The notes under the pieces were generated by a model, which saw only the letters and a list, made by a program, of their open reading frames with translations, was not told where the DNA came from and made no database searches. Shown one piece after another: positions 45,505 to 55,380 of a stretch of 64,000 bases of DNA; within the stretch, counting starts at the first letter, position 1; every line of letters begins with the position of its first letter. The DNA is from Heracleum sosnowskyi (taxonomy: Eukaryota; Streptophyta; Magnoliopsida; Apiales; Apiaceae). The position numbers and the translations under genes are program-made. The stretch spans positions 87,477,910 to 87,541,909 of the forward strand of contig CM061237.1 in assembly GCA_030848705.1 (NCBI GenBank), given 5' to 3'.

Positions 45505-46170
45505 TGTACTCAATGTTCAATATTAATGATTTTATTAACAATAATAAAAGTTCCTGTTTATGTGGTTACTGAGTTTATGACTTGTCTGTGTAACTTGCTT
45601 AATATCTGTGTTTGAAAGATTACATTGCTAAATTCATATTCTGTTAATTTTAGGTTAAGTATATGAGCAACGCATTCTAATTAGTTCCTGACAGAAACAA
45701 TTTCCCATTTAAATTACTGTCACAAAGAAGGATACTGTCCCGTGTCTCTTGACAGCAACCTTCTTGACAGCAGGGAAAGACTTTCTGTCACGACCTTTAA
45801 AGGATATTGTCACTCAAATGCTTAACGGTGACAGCATGTTTTTGCGCAATAGTTGCTGTCGCGCAAAACCTACTGTCACCACCACTTATTACTGACAGAT
45901 TGTTTCTAGCGCACAGGTTATTGTCAACAATAGTGGACCGTTGTAATTGGATATTCACCCCACGATTGACAGTGAATAACGGGCAGTAACTCACGTGTTA
46001 AGAGAGTGGGTTAAGACACGTCCTTTAACTCCACTTTTTGAGCAAACGTTTGAGATACCCATATTTATTCTCCAGTTACTCAGACATATCACTCTCACAA
46101 AACTCAAGGCAAAATACTTTTCTTCAAGCAAAAAGCTACTTTCTCACTTTCTTCTTTTCTTGAAATCTCA

Positions 46171-48452
46171 ATGGCCCCCAAACAGACTCTCTCTCAAACA
46201 AACTTTGCTGGCATCTTTTCCCCAAATGATGCTGGTGAAGGTTTCAAAGGACTAGTGTTTTTCTTGAACAAGTCCTATCTCGGTTATGCCATAACCTCAA
46301 CCCCCATTCTCGACTTAGACAGACTTGAGGCGTTTTGGCAAACTGCTGTTGCTCAAACTGAGGGTGAGAACCCTGGTATTCAATTCACAATCTCTGGGCA
46401 ACAATACATTCTCACAGCTGAGGTCATCAATACTGCTCTTGGAATTACACTGGAAGCAGGCCAAAACTTTGCTCCACTTGCTAATGATGACACTCTGAAG
46501 AAGCTCTTCTTGAAGATTGGGTATGTAGGCCCTATTCTCGAAGAGGGAACAACCAAGTGGTACCCGTCTGGTGAAATGGACAGGAAGTATCTAAGGAAGG
46601 AGTGGAGCATGATATTTGATGCAATGGTCAAGGTGTTCTCTACCAAGTCCACAGGCTGGAATGGGATACCCTCCTACATCAAGAAACTGACACATTCTCT
46701 TGTCCATGGATACAAGGTGAATGTTGGAGCTCTCCTCATGGCACAACTCAAAGCTGCCATAGGTAAGAAGGTATCACACTACCCTCACTTTCTTATGTTG
46801 TGCATTAATTCATTCTGTGATTTTAATGATGCTGCTCCTCGTTTAGAGGCTTGCTCAGTTTTGAAAAAGAACACACACACACACTATTATCATCACAAAA
46901 TCTCAATGCACATATTCCAATTTGTTTCACTCAGCACATGGTTGATCAAGTGTCCAACCTTGATTATCCATTACCTTCTGGTTATGATTCTTTTTCTCTT
47001 GAGAATGAAACTGAATTAGACCCAAATTCAGTTAACCCCCATTCAACACCATACACTCAGCCTAGGCCCTCTAGACTTCCCAAAGCCCAAAGAGAAGCCT
47101 TGCAAGAATCCAGAAAAAGATCCTTAGAAGCTGATATTGGTGGTAGCTCTGTTAGTCAAGAGGGAGACACTGCACCTAGTGCAGCAAATAAGGAAGGTAG
47201 TCAAACAGAACCCACAGTGGTTCCCCCTGAGCCTAAGAAGAAGAGATCTAGGAGGAGCAAAACCACTGTCAGCCACCCTGCAGTCTCCCAAAAGACTGTA
47301 GAGGAAACCAGGGAAATACACTCCTCCCTAGATGTGCCTTCTCAACAAGGGACATCTATTGAAATTGGCCTGTCTCCCAAGGCACCCTGTACAGAGTCTG
47401 CACAAACTCATGGTTCCCAACCTGAGATACCCCCATTTGAAGAAACACACAGTGAGTTAGGGCACAGTGAGGATTTCTCTACTCCTATTGATGGTTCACA
47501 TGTTTCATCTGTGAATCAGCCCCCACTCTCTACTACACTTTCACCTTCTTCCTTCCCTACACATTCTTTTGTTTCTTCTCCACAACCTAGAGAAGGGGAC
47601 AGTCCCAACCCTTCAGGTTTTGATCATCCATCTCCAATCATGGATGAGCCCCCATCTAGTGGTCCACAAGAACCCATTTCTCAAAGTGAGATGGACACCA
47701 CTCCTCCAAACACTGAGCTAGGGCAAAGTGGTATTTTGTCAGAAAATGAAACAGCCAACACTTTGTCTGATCTCCAAGGAGCATCTTACCTTCAGGAAGA
47801 TGCTGTCACAGCCTCTGTTGCTGTCAAAGACACTGGGGATGCTACTGTCCTGGACACAGCTACTGTCCAAGGTGGAGAGAAAGATACTGTCACTACAGAA
47901 CCTACTGTCACTCCACCTCCCAAAGATACTGTCATGCCAGAACCTGCTGTCCAGACTCCAACTGACAGTACCATTCCTACTCAAGATGCTGTCCAGCCCT
48001 CCCAGCCTAATTTTGATGCTGTACTTGTTGAGGATGCCTCTGATGATGACCTACCTCTTGCCAAACTCCTAAAGGTACATTCTAAATCTTCTCCTTCCAT
48101 GCATGTTAGTACTGCTCATACCCATGCATCTAGGTTGAGTGCGGGTGTGCAAAAGAAAAGAGAGATAAAAGAAAAGAGAGGTGAGCATCAAAATGAGAGG
48201 CAGCCAAATGAGCTGGCAAAAGGAGAGGGACTTGAGCATGTCCAGAGAGATATTGAGGGAGCCCACACTATTCAGGCACTAGGCCTTGAGAGTCAAACTG
48301 TGAGGGGTGATGAGATCACTCAAAAACACCCTGAGAGTGTGAGAACCCCCATAGCCTCCAGGCCCCTGTCTTTTCCTTCCCCTCCAAGAGGGTTAAGGTC
48401 TGGTGGCCCCTCTGCTACTTTTGGTAACAGGATTGCAGCTCTTGAAGGATAG
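46171..48452 (+). CDS. third ORF of copia element, N-terminal part (frame change inside)
   Basis: It starts MAPKQTLSQ at 46171. The first about 220 codons form a folded-looking domain (LDLDRLEAFWQTA, YILTAEVINTALGI, FDAMVKVFSTKS, YPHFLMLCINSF). It resembles a domain seen after pol in Sirevirus-like elements of other eudicots, function unknown. The frame then changes. Either an intron is removed (GT at 46771, AG at 46933-46934, in phase) or one extra CA unit in the (CA) run at 46870-46883 causes a frameshift. I favour the latter because YPHFLMLCINSF lies beyond the putative donor. Downstream is Pro/Ser/Thr-rich disordered sequence with a basic patch (EPKKKRSRRSK) and a DTV/TVT repeat. It ends at a UAG at 48450-48452. 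No transmembrane segment, so not a typical envelope. Confidence 0.7.
46870..46883 (+). repeat. (CA)n run at the frame change
   Basis: AACACACACACACACAC in coding sequence. Gain of one CA unit (two bases) is exactly the shift needed to move from the first to the second reading frame of this ORF. Confidence 0.7.
47803..47993. repeat. motif cluster in third ORF with 18/24-nt spacing
   Basis: CTGTC starts at 47803, 47821, 47845, 47863, 47887, 47905, 47929 and 47947 (steps 18, 24, 18, 24, 18, 24, 18), then GACAG at 47964 and CTGTC at 47989. The encoded peptide is Pro/Thr/Val-rich with repeated DTV and PTV. Confidence 0.88.
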
Positions 48453-51233
48453 TGTGCTACTTTGGACTCCAAACTGGACTCTCTCTCTCAACTGGTGGTT
48501 GATGGTTTTGCTGCTACTCAACTCTCTATTCAGTTCCTTACTGACCTGGTAGCTGCCAACTCAACTAAGGGGGAGAAGGTAGCAAGATCAGAATCATTGC
48601 CTATTCAAGAATCAGGTGGAACTCAGGGGGAGCCTGTAGCTGTGGAGACCAGAGGGGGAGCTAAAAGGAAAGCAATGTCTAAGGGGGAGCAAGTCAAACC
48701 AAGCAGTGCAAAACCACAGGATAAAGCTGAACAGCCTGTTGAAGTGGAAATGGATGGAGAAAGGGTGTTAATGTCAAAGGAAACTCAAGATGCATTGCAA
48801 AAAAGACCTGCATCTAGACATCCAATCTTGCCTCCTGTGGTGATTAGAGAGCCAACTCAAGAAACTCAAGAAACTGCTCTACAGAAGAAATGGAGAGAAA
48901 TGGAGGAACAAAACAAACTTGGGAAAGGTAAAGGGAAACTGCCTGAATCCATTCATGGTGGAATTATATGGACAAATGGCACTGAATTTGATCAAGAGGA
49001 AGCCAATGTCTTGATGGTGGATTACAGGGAGAGCACATTACACAACCATGACAGTAAGTTTAGCAGTTTGGTGGAAGAAGCAATGAATGCTCCTAGCAAC
49101 CGTCCAACCAACACCACAAAACTGTTAAAGGAACAAATTACTAGTGTCAGTGTAATGGTGAATGATGAGAAAAGATGGGCTGTAAGTATTTATCTCACTT
49201 CTGGCATATCTTATTTCATCACAATGCAGCTATTGCAGAGTCTGCCAGCAAAGGTGTTGTGTGCTTTGAAGGGAAAGATCAGGGCAACTCAAACACCATT
49301 CAATGAAATATTGGATATGCAAATCCAGAACCTGATCACACAGAAGCTACCTGAAGTCTACTCAAATCCACCAAGTGTTTTTTACAGATCCAAAACTAAG
49401 GATGGCACAAGAAGGAACAGCTTCATGAATTTGGGTAGCCCATCCAGAATGGAAACCAAGTCAATTCTGAAGGTACTAGATGGAATACTCAGTTCAAATT
49501 CCAATCCAGGAAGAGTTCATGCTGTTCAAGAAATCTACAAAATGCTGGTGTTGAGAGACAAGGCACTGGGAGCTAGAATGAAGGAGCTAATCACTAGAGC
49601 CAATGCCAAAAGAAATGATCAAGGTGGAAGTTGCTTCTATAACATTCCTCCCCATGATGATGATGATGATGATGATGAAGATGGTGAGGATGGAGGTGGT
49701 GAAGCTTCTGGAAATGCTGGAAATGCTGGTGGAAGTAATTCTGGGAATACTGGTATTCAATCCCAGAATGAAGGCAATGAAGAAACTCCTAGCCAGGAAA
49801 AGAAAGATGCTGGTGCAACAGATGAAGAGGAGTCAAGAATACTGGAAGCTTTGGAGGCAAGCATTCTTAGATGTGCTATTGACTGCATAAATGTTGAAAA
49901 AGATGCTGTCACTAAAGGTACTGTCGACAAGGATACTGTCATAGAAGATGCTGTCTTGGAAGATGCTGTCGACAAGGGTACTGTCAAGGAAGGTTCTGTC
50001 AAGGATGAAGCCAAGGCTACTGTCAAGTCCAAAAGACTGAAAGCTAAAGCTAAGGCATGGTTTTCTAGACAGAAACCTATAGGGAAGCACAAGTACTCAG
50101 GAAAGGAAAAGGCCACTGGATTTGGCAGGAATCTCAAAAAGCCAATTCAATCAATTCCTCCCAACAGTCTCAAGATTCAACAAATGCAATCAAGAGAAAT
50201 CAAGAGCGTTGAGGTTAAGCTGGATGCAAATCAAGAGGCCACTGAGTACATTCTGTGGTGGGAAGAATCAAGGTCAGCCAAGATTGACAAGGACTTCAAT
50301 CTGGTAGCCACATCAACCAAGAAAAGTACATCAACCATAGATAAAAGAAGAATTGATTTCTTCTACCTGGAAAGAATGGTAGAGTTGCTGGAGAGCTATG
50401 ATGATGTTTCAAAGGCTGTCATGGAACATGTTCTAAAATATCAGGCAGATAGGGATGCTGAATTTTATCAGAAATTTGGCTATAACTTTGCAGATTTTGA
50501 TGATGCTGATATTCTTACTGATCTCCCAGCCTCTCCTATACCATACCACTGGTACTATGAGTTTGATGATTTACCCACAGAAGAAGGGCAAACCCAACCA
50601 ACTAAGGAAGGGGAACCCAAGCCAAGCAAACAACCTGAATCTTCTGAATATTCTCAAACTCAGTCAGAACTTGATAAGAAGGAAGCTGAATTACTGGAAA
50701 AACACAAGGCCTCTAACAAGGCAGAAAGTGAAGCTCCAAATTATCAACCATATATGCTGGAAAATCCCCTAAGAGTCAAGTTCCTAAAAGAAGAAATCTA
50801 TGTTTGCAGCTTGCATAAGCTTAAAACATCCACTCTGAAGGATTTACAGTATATGGTAGCTGGTTCAATTCATCCCTTGGAACAGATTTGTTCTGATGAG
50901 ATAGAGAAGTTATTGGAAGGGAGAAAAGGAGAAGACTCAAAACTGGACAAGCAAAGAAGGAAGTCTCTCAATGCTTATCCTGGAAGTAGATTCAAGCTCA
51001 TTAATGAAGAACTTCATTTCAGAACCTATCCATATGATATAGAGCAATGGATGAATCTCAGGGATGTTAGTTCTCTCATATCCCCTTCCATAAAGAAGAT
51101 CATTGATGAAGTAGAGGATGATGCAGTGTCTGCTGCTGAAATTTCTCTTGTAGAAAGTCTAAGAAGCTGCTTGGCAGAAGCTCTCAAAAGAGAGGATGCA
51201 GCAAGACAGAAGAGGAGATCTCAAGCTAAGTGA
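48453..51233 (+). CDS. third ORF of copia element, C-terminal part
   Basis: Same frame as the preceding part, separated only by the UAG at 48450-48452, and open for 926 codons to TGA. Contents in order: a short helical segment (LDSKLDSLSQLVVDGF); a basic linker; and a globular-looking region at about residues 180-390 (VNDEKRWAVSIYLTSGISYF, LGARMKELITRAN). Next come an Asp8/Gly-rich acidic stretch at about 402-430, the 15-nt motif array at about 484-525 and a basic region. The conserved-looking C-terminal half contains FFYLERMVELLESYDDV, EEIYVCSLHKLKTSTLKDL and FRTYPYDIEQWMNLRDVSS. No transmembrane helix or signal peptide. Function unknown; it may be a DNA- or capsid-associated factor of the element. 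Confidence 0.7.
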   Translation, partial: CATLDSKLDSLSQLVVDGFAATQLSIQFLTDLVAANSTKGEKVARSESLPIQESGGTQGEPVAVETRGGAKRKAMSKGEQVKPSSAKPQDKAEQPVEVEMDGERVLMSKETQDALQKRPASRHPILPPVVIREPTQETQETALQKKWREMEEQNKLGKGKGKLPESIHGGIIWTNGTEFDQEEANVLMVDYRESTLHNHDSKFSSLVEEAMNAPSNRPTNTTKLLKEQITSVSVMVNDEKRWAVSIYLTSGISYFITMQLLQSLPAKVLCALKGKIRATQTPFNEILDMQIQNLITQKLPEVYSNPPSVFYRSKTKDGTRRNSFMNLGSPSRMETKSILKVLDGILSSNSNPGRVHAVQEIYKMLVLRDKALGARMKELITRANAKRNDQGGSCFYNIPPHDDDDDDDEDGEDGGGEASGNAGNAGGSNSGNTGIQSQNEGNEETPSQEKKDAGATDEEESRILEALEASILRCAIDCINVEKDAVTKGTVDKDTVIEDAVLEDAVDKGTVKEGSVKDEAKATVKSKRLKAKAKAWFSRQKPIGKHKYSGKEKATGFGRNLKKPIQSIPPNSLKIQQMQSREIKSVEVKLDANQEATEYILWWEESRSAKIDKDFNLVATSTKKSTSTIDKRRIDFFYLERMVELLESYDDVSKAVMEHVLKYQADRDAEFYQKFGYNFADFDDADILTDLPASPIPYHWYYEFDDLPTEEGQTQPTKEGEPKPSKQPESSEYSQTQSELDKKEAELLEKHKASNKAESEAPNYQPYMLENPLRVKFLKEEIYVCSLHKLKTSTLKDLQYMVAGSIHPLEQICSDEIEKLLEGRKGEDSKLDKQRRKSLNAYPGSRFKLINEELHFRTYPYDIEQWMNLRDVSSLISPSIKKIIDEVEDDAVSAAEISLVESLRSCLAEALKREDAARQKRRSQAK
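49906..50024 (+). repeat. 15-nt periodic motif array in third ORF
   Basis: CTGTC starts at 49906, 49921, 49936, 49951, 49966, 49981 and 49996, exactly 15 nt apart, and once more at 50020. It codes for pentapeptides of the form (K/E)(D/G)(T/A)V-x. Confidence 0.93.
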
Positions 51234-51308
51234 AAATTCTTAAATTCTGATCTTGTTAGTTAAGTTGTCAGCACATATTGTAAATTTGTTGTTATTTTCC
51301 ATAAAACA

Positions 51309-51321
51309 AATTGGGGGAGAT
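51309..51321 (+). other. polypurine tract of copia element
   Basis: AAATTGGGGGAGAT immediately before the 3' LTR, the usual copia plus-strand primer. Confidence 0.88.
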
Positions 51322-52379
51322 TGTTGGGATTTATGGGTGATAGCATTGAAATAACTTAACTTTGATTGTACTTAATTTTTCAAATTAAGTAGAACATACT
51401 GTCATAGCCAAAGTATGTTCTTGTAATCAGTATGTAATGTTATTCTAGTTGTATTGTTTGAAAGAAGTTCACTTATGTGTTCAAGCCTCAAAGAATGCTT
51501 TTTGGATGACAACATGAATAAAGGTTACTGTCCTAAAGCTGTGACAGTAAGATTACAAGAAGACAGAATGTTGCAAGTCACGACAGCATATTCACTCTGA
51601 CAGCAACATTGGCGGAAGACTACGCGACAGCAACTATTGCCCTCGACAGCAAGTTTGGGATCCTCGACAGCACTCTATGCGGGGAACTCATACTGTCACC
51701 AAAAGATCATTCCTGTGACAGCAAGCTTTGCGGCAAAAGTAACTGTCTCAATAAAGATCCTTATGCTAGGTATCTTTCTCAGTCAAATCCCGTGACAGTT
51801 TAAATGTTCAAGAAACAGGCGTGATGCAGTATCCCTAAGCTGCACCAAGTCTGCAAGACTACGACAGAAGCTTCAAGCACTGCAAAACAAAAGCGAATCA
51901 ATTCAAGAGCAAGGTCAAGTCTTTATCTGCTGAATTGGTTTAGCTGGAAATGGAATGAATCTAGGTTGCTTTCTTTGTAATGTATATCTGACATGTTAGC
52001 AATTTAGGAAAGTCACATGGGTAAGACAATCTGTAAGAAGCTGCCACTTGACAGTGACAGCAGCTTCACAAACCCGTGACTGATAGTGATAGGGTTAGTC
52101 TTATACCTACTATCAATTCATTCTAGAATTGTAACGAAGACAAGCAAGTGTCTTTGAAGAAAACCCGAAGCTCGAGAATTCTTTCTTGAGGTTGTAGCAA
52201 CACTTTGCAAAATAAATAAAACATTTATTTTGTGAATCTTGTTCTTACTGAATACTGTTCGTGATTGCATATATTGCTGATAACGTTTAATCTTGATTTT
52301 AGTTGTTGAAATTTAGATTGAATTTTATCAGTATTGCATTCATCCCCCCCCCCCCTTCTGCAATACACAAGGACTAACA
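51322..52379 (+). repeat. 3' LTR of copia element
   Basis: Identical to the 5' LTR except A to G at the positions matching 38547 and three others further on, and a C run of 12 instead of 13. All four substitutions have A in the 5' and G in the 3' copy. Followed by GTACG. Confidence 0.97.
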
Positions 52380-52384
52380 GTACG

Positions 52385-52753
52385 ATCATGGAAAATTAAT
52401 ACAACAATTTTGTGAAAACAATGACTTTTAGTATTTCTGTAAATAATGTTATTTGTCAAATCTCGATCGAACAAATTATATTTTTATATATAATAATCGT
52501 AAAAGAATCGTATTCAAAACTTTGATAGTGCGGTTCCTGTACGATCATTGTACAATCAAATTAATAAGGATCATTAGATCTTAAATGATAGATGAGAATA
52601 GTTAGATCTAATATAAAAAAGTATTTGATTAATTGTAGGATTATATTTAAAAACTAAAAAGTGTATTCGATTAATAGTAGAATCATATTTAAAAACTAAA
52701 AAGTGTATTTTGATAATCTAAACCAAATATAATTGGGTTTTTTGTATTAGATA
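52385..52753. other. flank of copia insertion, AT-rich
   Basis: No gene. A unit of about 47 bp containing ATATTTAAAAACTAAAAAGTGTATT is present twice at 52632-52722. Confidence 0.5.
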
Positions 52754-54120
52754 GTGTTGTGGAATAAAAAATGTACTTTGAATTTTAATGCTAGGGTTTA
52801 AGAGCTTTCGATCTTTAATGGTTGTTCTCGTATTTCATGACTAAATCGGTCCTCACAAGATGCCTACGTATCTCAATTCGTAATTGAGAATCAAGCCAAA
52901 AATGTAGTTCTTGGTGTTGCCCTCGGGGCTATGGCGGTAGGGGCACACCAAAGACGTAGTGACTTGTATGTCCTTATTCGAGGATGAAGTCTAAAACGTA
53001 GTTCTGAGATGAGGGGTCAGATCCTTTATATAGGCGTTTAGAATCCTAGTGGATAAGTATTGATTTACTTGAAGGATAAATCTTATCCTTGACGGTGGAT
53101 AAGTATTATCACTTTCTTGAAGGATAAATCTTATCTTTGACAGTGGATAAGTATTATCACTTCCTTAAAGGATAAGTCTTATCCTTGACGGTGGATAAGT
53201 ATTATCACTTCCTTGAATGATAGGTCTTATCATTGACGGTGAATAAATATTATCACTTTCTTAAAGGATAAGTCTTATCCTTGATGGTGGATAAGGATTA
53301 ATTCTAGATCCTTCCTTGTATGAGTTGTTTCCATATCATAACAGACTTGTATTGAAACAAACCCAATTGTATTAGAACAAGCCTGTATTGGACGTCTCCT
53401 AATACAGGTTGTACTTCTAGCCCAAATATTAATTATGAAATTAATATTTAATTAGAGTTTCGGGTCTTATTAATGGGCCTTATTTATGGATCAGCTAGGT
53501 TTAATTAATGCAATATTAATTATGTCTTTAGGGTTATTTTTAACCCATATCAGATAGGATTATCTATGTAAAAATTGGTAACTTTCTTTTCACTTTAATT
53601 TATGAGTAGTTCCAGTTTGATAATAATTGTTAAACCAAATTTTGAGATATCGATTCATATCAATTACATTATTTAAAAATTCTCAATATAATGTTCATGT
53701 ATATCATGACCAAAAACCATATCAATTACGTTATTAAAATTCTCAATATAATACTCATGTATGCCATGGCTAACAATAATACACATGCACCTATGTTAGA
53801 CGTAAGAGAAATGATGTACGTGAATTTATGTTCCAAATTTTACTTTATAATTTACAAGTGAAATCACCTAGTTATTTAATATTAACATAACACTTTTTTA
53901 AGGGACATACAATTTAATTAATCCAAATTATATTATATAATTTTACATATAACAAATATAAAAGGATAATATTAAATATTATTAAAAATTGAGAGTTTCA
54001 TATTTATTAACGATAATTTTAAATATCATACTTATAGAGAAAAAGGATCATGAGGTTAATCTCACCATACTTTTCCTAAGATCACAATACATGTAAACAA
54101 ATAAATCTAAACATCTATTG
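52754..54120 (-). repeat. LTR-like long direct repeat, left copy
   Basis: 52834-54120 matches 56771-58016 at roughly 97% by eye. On the minus strand it has LTR order: U3 with tandem repeats, TATA box (CTATATAAAGG near 53030), then a leader with GATACGTAGGCA. The left copy may extend to TGTTGTGG at 52754, which would be the CA terminus of the minus-strand LTR. Confidence 0.65.
53040..53290. repeat. 47-48-bp tandem array in LTR-like repeat (five units)
   Basis: Unit: GTGGATAAGTATTATCAC, TTCCTTGAAGGATAA, then GTCTTATCCTTGACG. Each unit carries GATAAG or CTTATC words two or three times. The right copy of the LTR has only four units. Confidence 0.88.
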
Positions 54121-54656
54121 TATCCGCTGAAGACATCCATGAAGCTTAGCATTTCGTGCCCTGCAGTGGCATCTATTAAAGTGTCGATCCTTGGTAGGGG
54201 AAAACAGTCCTTAGGACATGCATCGTTCAAATCCGTAAAGTCTACGCACATTCTCCACTTTCCATTGTCTTTCTTGACCATTACCGGGTTAGCCAACCAA
54301 TTAGGAAATTGAATCTCTTCAATGAATCCTGCTTCCAAGAGCTTATCTACCTCTTGATTTATGGCCTCTTGCCTTTCTGGAGCAAAGTTCCTCTTCTTTT
54401 GCTTCACCGTATTCCTTTCAGGATCTATGTTCAACTTGTGAGTTATCAATTGAGGATCAATCCCTGGCATATCAGCTGCTGTCCAAGCAAAAACATCTTC
54501 ATTCTCTTGGAGGAAAGATATAATCTTGCCCTTCCAGGGTTCAGGCAACAGTGCTCTAATGTAAGTGACTTTATCTGGTTCTCCTGGAACTAATGGGATA
54601 AGGATCAAATCCTCAGTTGGCTTTCCCCTTCTATCTTCATCATCCCTTGAATCCAT
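54121..54656 (-). pseudogene. Ty3/gypsy reverse transcriptase, N-terminal fragment
   Basis: The minus strand reads DVFAWTAADMPGIDPQLITH, LLEAGFIEEIQFPNWLANPV, KWRMCVDFTDLNDACPKDCF and MDVFSGYNR, the first third of a plant Tat-clade gypsy RT. It is cut at the LTR-like repeat before the catalytic YxDD, so it cannot polymerise. RNase H and integrase are absent. Confidence 0.9.
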
Positions 54657-55222
54657 GTCCTCAATTTGGAGAACCTCCCCCCCCCCCCGACTCCATCAGG
54701 TCTTAGTGCGGCTACATAGCAACGTCTAGCCATTTTCTGATCTCCTCGCTCTTCACCAACCCCGTTCCTTGTAGGAAACTTTATTTTCAAGTGGTAAGTT
54801 GAGGAAACAGCCTTAAAAGCATGAAGGCCAGTCCTTCCAAGGATTACATTATAAGTAGAGGTTGCCTTTATAACCAAGAAGTTCAGCATTTGAGTCGTTG
54901 TCTTCGAGCCCTGCCCTATAGTCATGGGGAGCTGGATTGTGCCTTCTACCTTTGATTCGACTCCATTGAATCCGTAGATAGGCATGTTTGAGGGTGTCAA
55001 TTGTGAGTCAGTATTTCCCATCTTGATGAAAGCATCCTGGAATAAGATATCCAGAGAAGCTCCATTATCAACCAGAACTCTCTTGGTTTCAGAATTGTCT
55101 GTCACAGGTGTGATGACCAATGGGTCATCATGAGGAAATTTTACCCCTTCTAGGTCAGAATCATTGAAGCTAATGGAAACTTCTGTTTTGGCACGCTTCG
55201 GTGCTTCTCCAACAACAGTCAT
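54605..55222 (-). pseudogene. Ty3/gypsy aspartic protease fragment
   Basis: Contains VLVDNGASLDILF, the active-site region in the variant DNGAS form seen in Tat-type elements, and NVILGRTGLH, the downstream ILG motif. A run of about ten G on the minus strand (near 54680) shifts the frame between protease and RT. Confidence 0.85.
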
Positions 55223-55380
55223 TACCTCTCTAGCATAAGCTTTTCGTGAATCCCTGGAAGAGCCCGTCGCAATCAGTCCTCCAAATATAATGTTGATAAC
55301 TGGACCTCGGGGTCTAGGATTACGATCTTGATTTCCTTTCTATCGTAGTCTTTCTTCTCATAGTTTCCTCTTTGGTTTCC

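Larger units (their letters stand above)
44840..46170. other. copia inter-ORF region with second motif cluster
   Basis: Apart from the small ORF at 45244-45504, non-coding. It carries 15 CTGTC/GACAG words: four at 44880-44955 and eleven at 45690-45972, again about 15-27 nt apart in both orientations. No coding constraint can explain them here. Confidence 0.75.
37850..52379 (+). mobile_element. young Ty1/copia element, SIRE/Maximus (Sirevirus) type, with extra ORFs
   Basis: 14.5 kb with TG...CA LTRs of 1059 and 1058 bp and a perfect GTACG target duplication (37845-37849, 52380-52384). It has an initiator-Met PBS, a PPT, and order Gag-PR-IN-RT-RH. Integrase before RT places it in Ty1/copia. 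The size, the large Gag with zinc knuckles and the long coding region after pol fit Sireviruses. LTRs differ by four A/G transitions and one C. Three in-frame stops and one frameshift in the ORFs mean this copy is probably not autonomous, or uses recoding at some of them. Confidence 0.95.

Noticed and set aside
49906..50024. CRISPR-like array because of regular short repeats
   Set aside because: Units are 15 nt with no spacers, within a eukaryotic ORF.
46171..51233. Envelope protein, as in SIRE1
   Set aside because: No signal peptide, no transmembrane helix and no furin-like site visible; so I call it a third ORF of unknown function.
37850..52379. Integrated plant pararetrovirus
   Set aside because: Has LTRs with target duplication, integrase and Ty1/copia domain order; pararetroviruses lack these.
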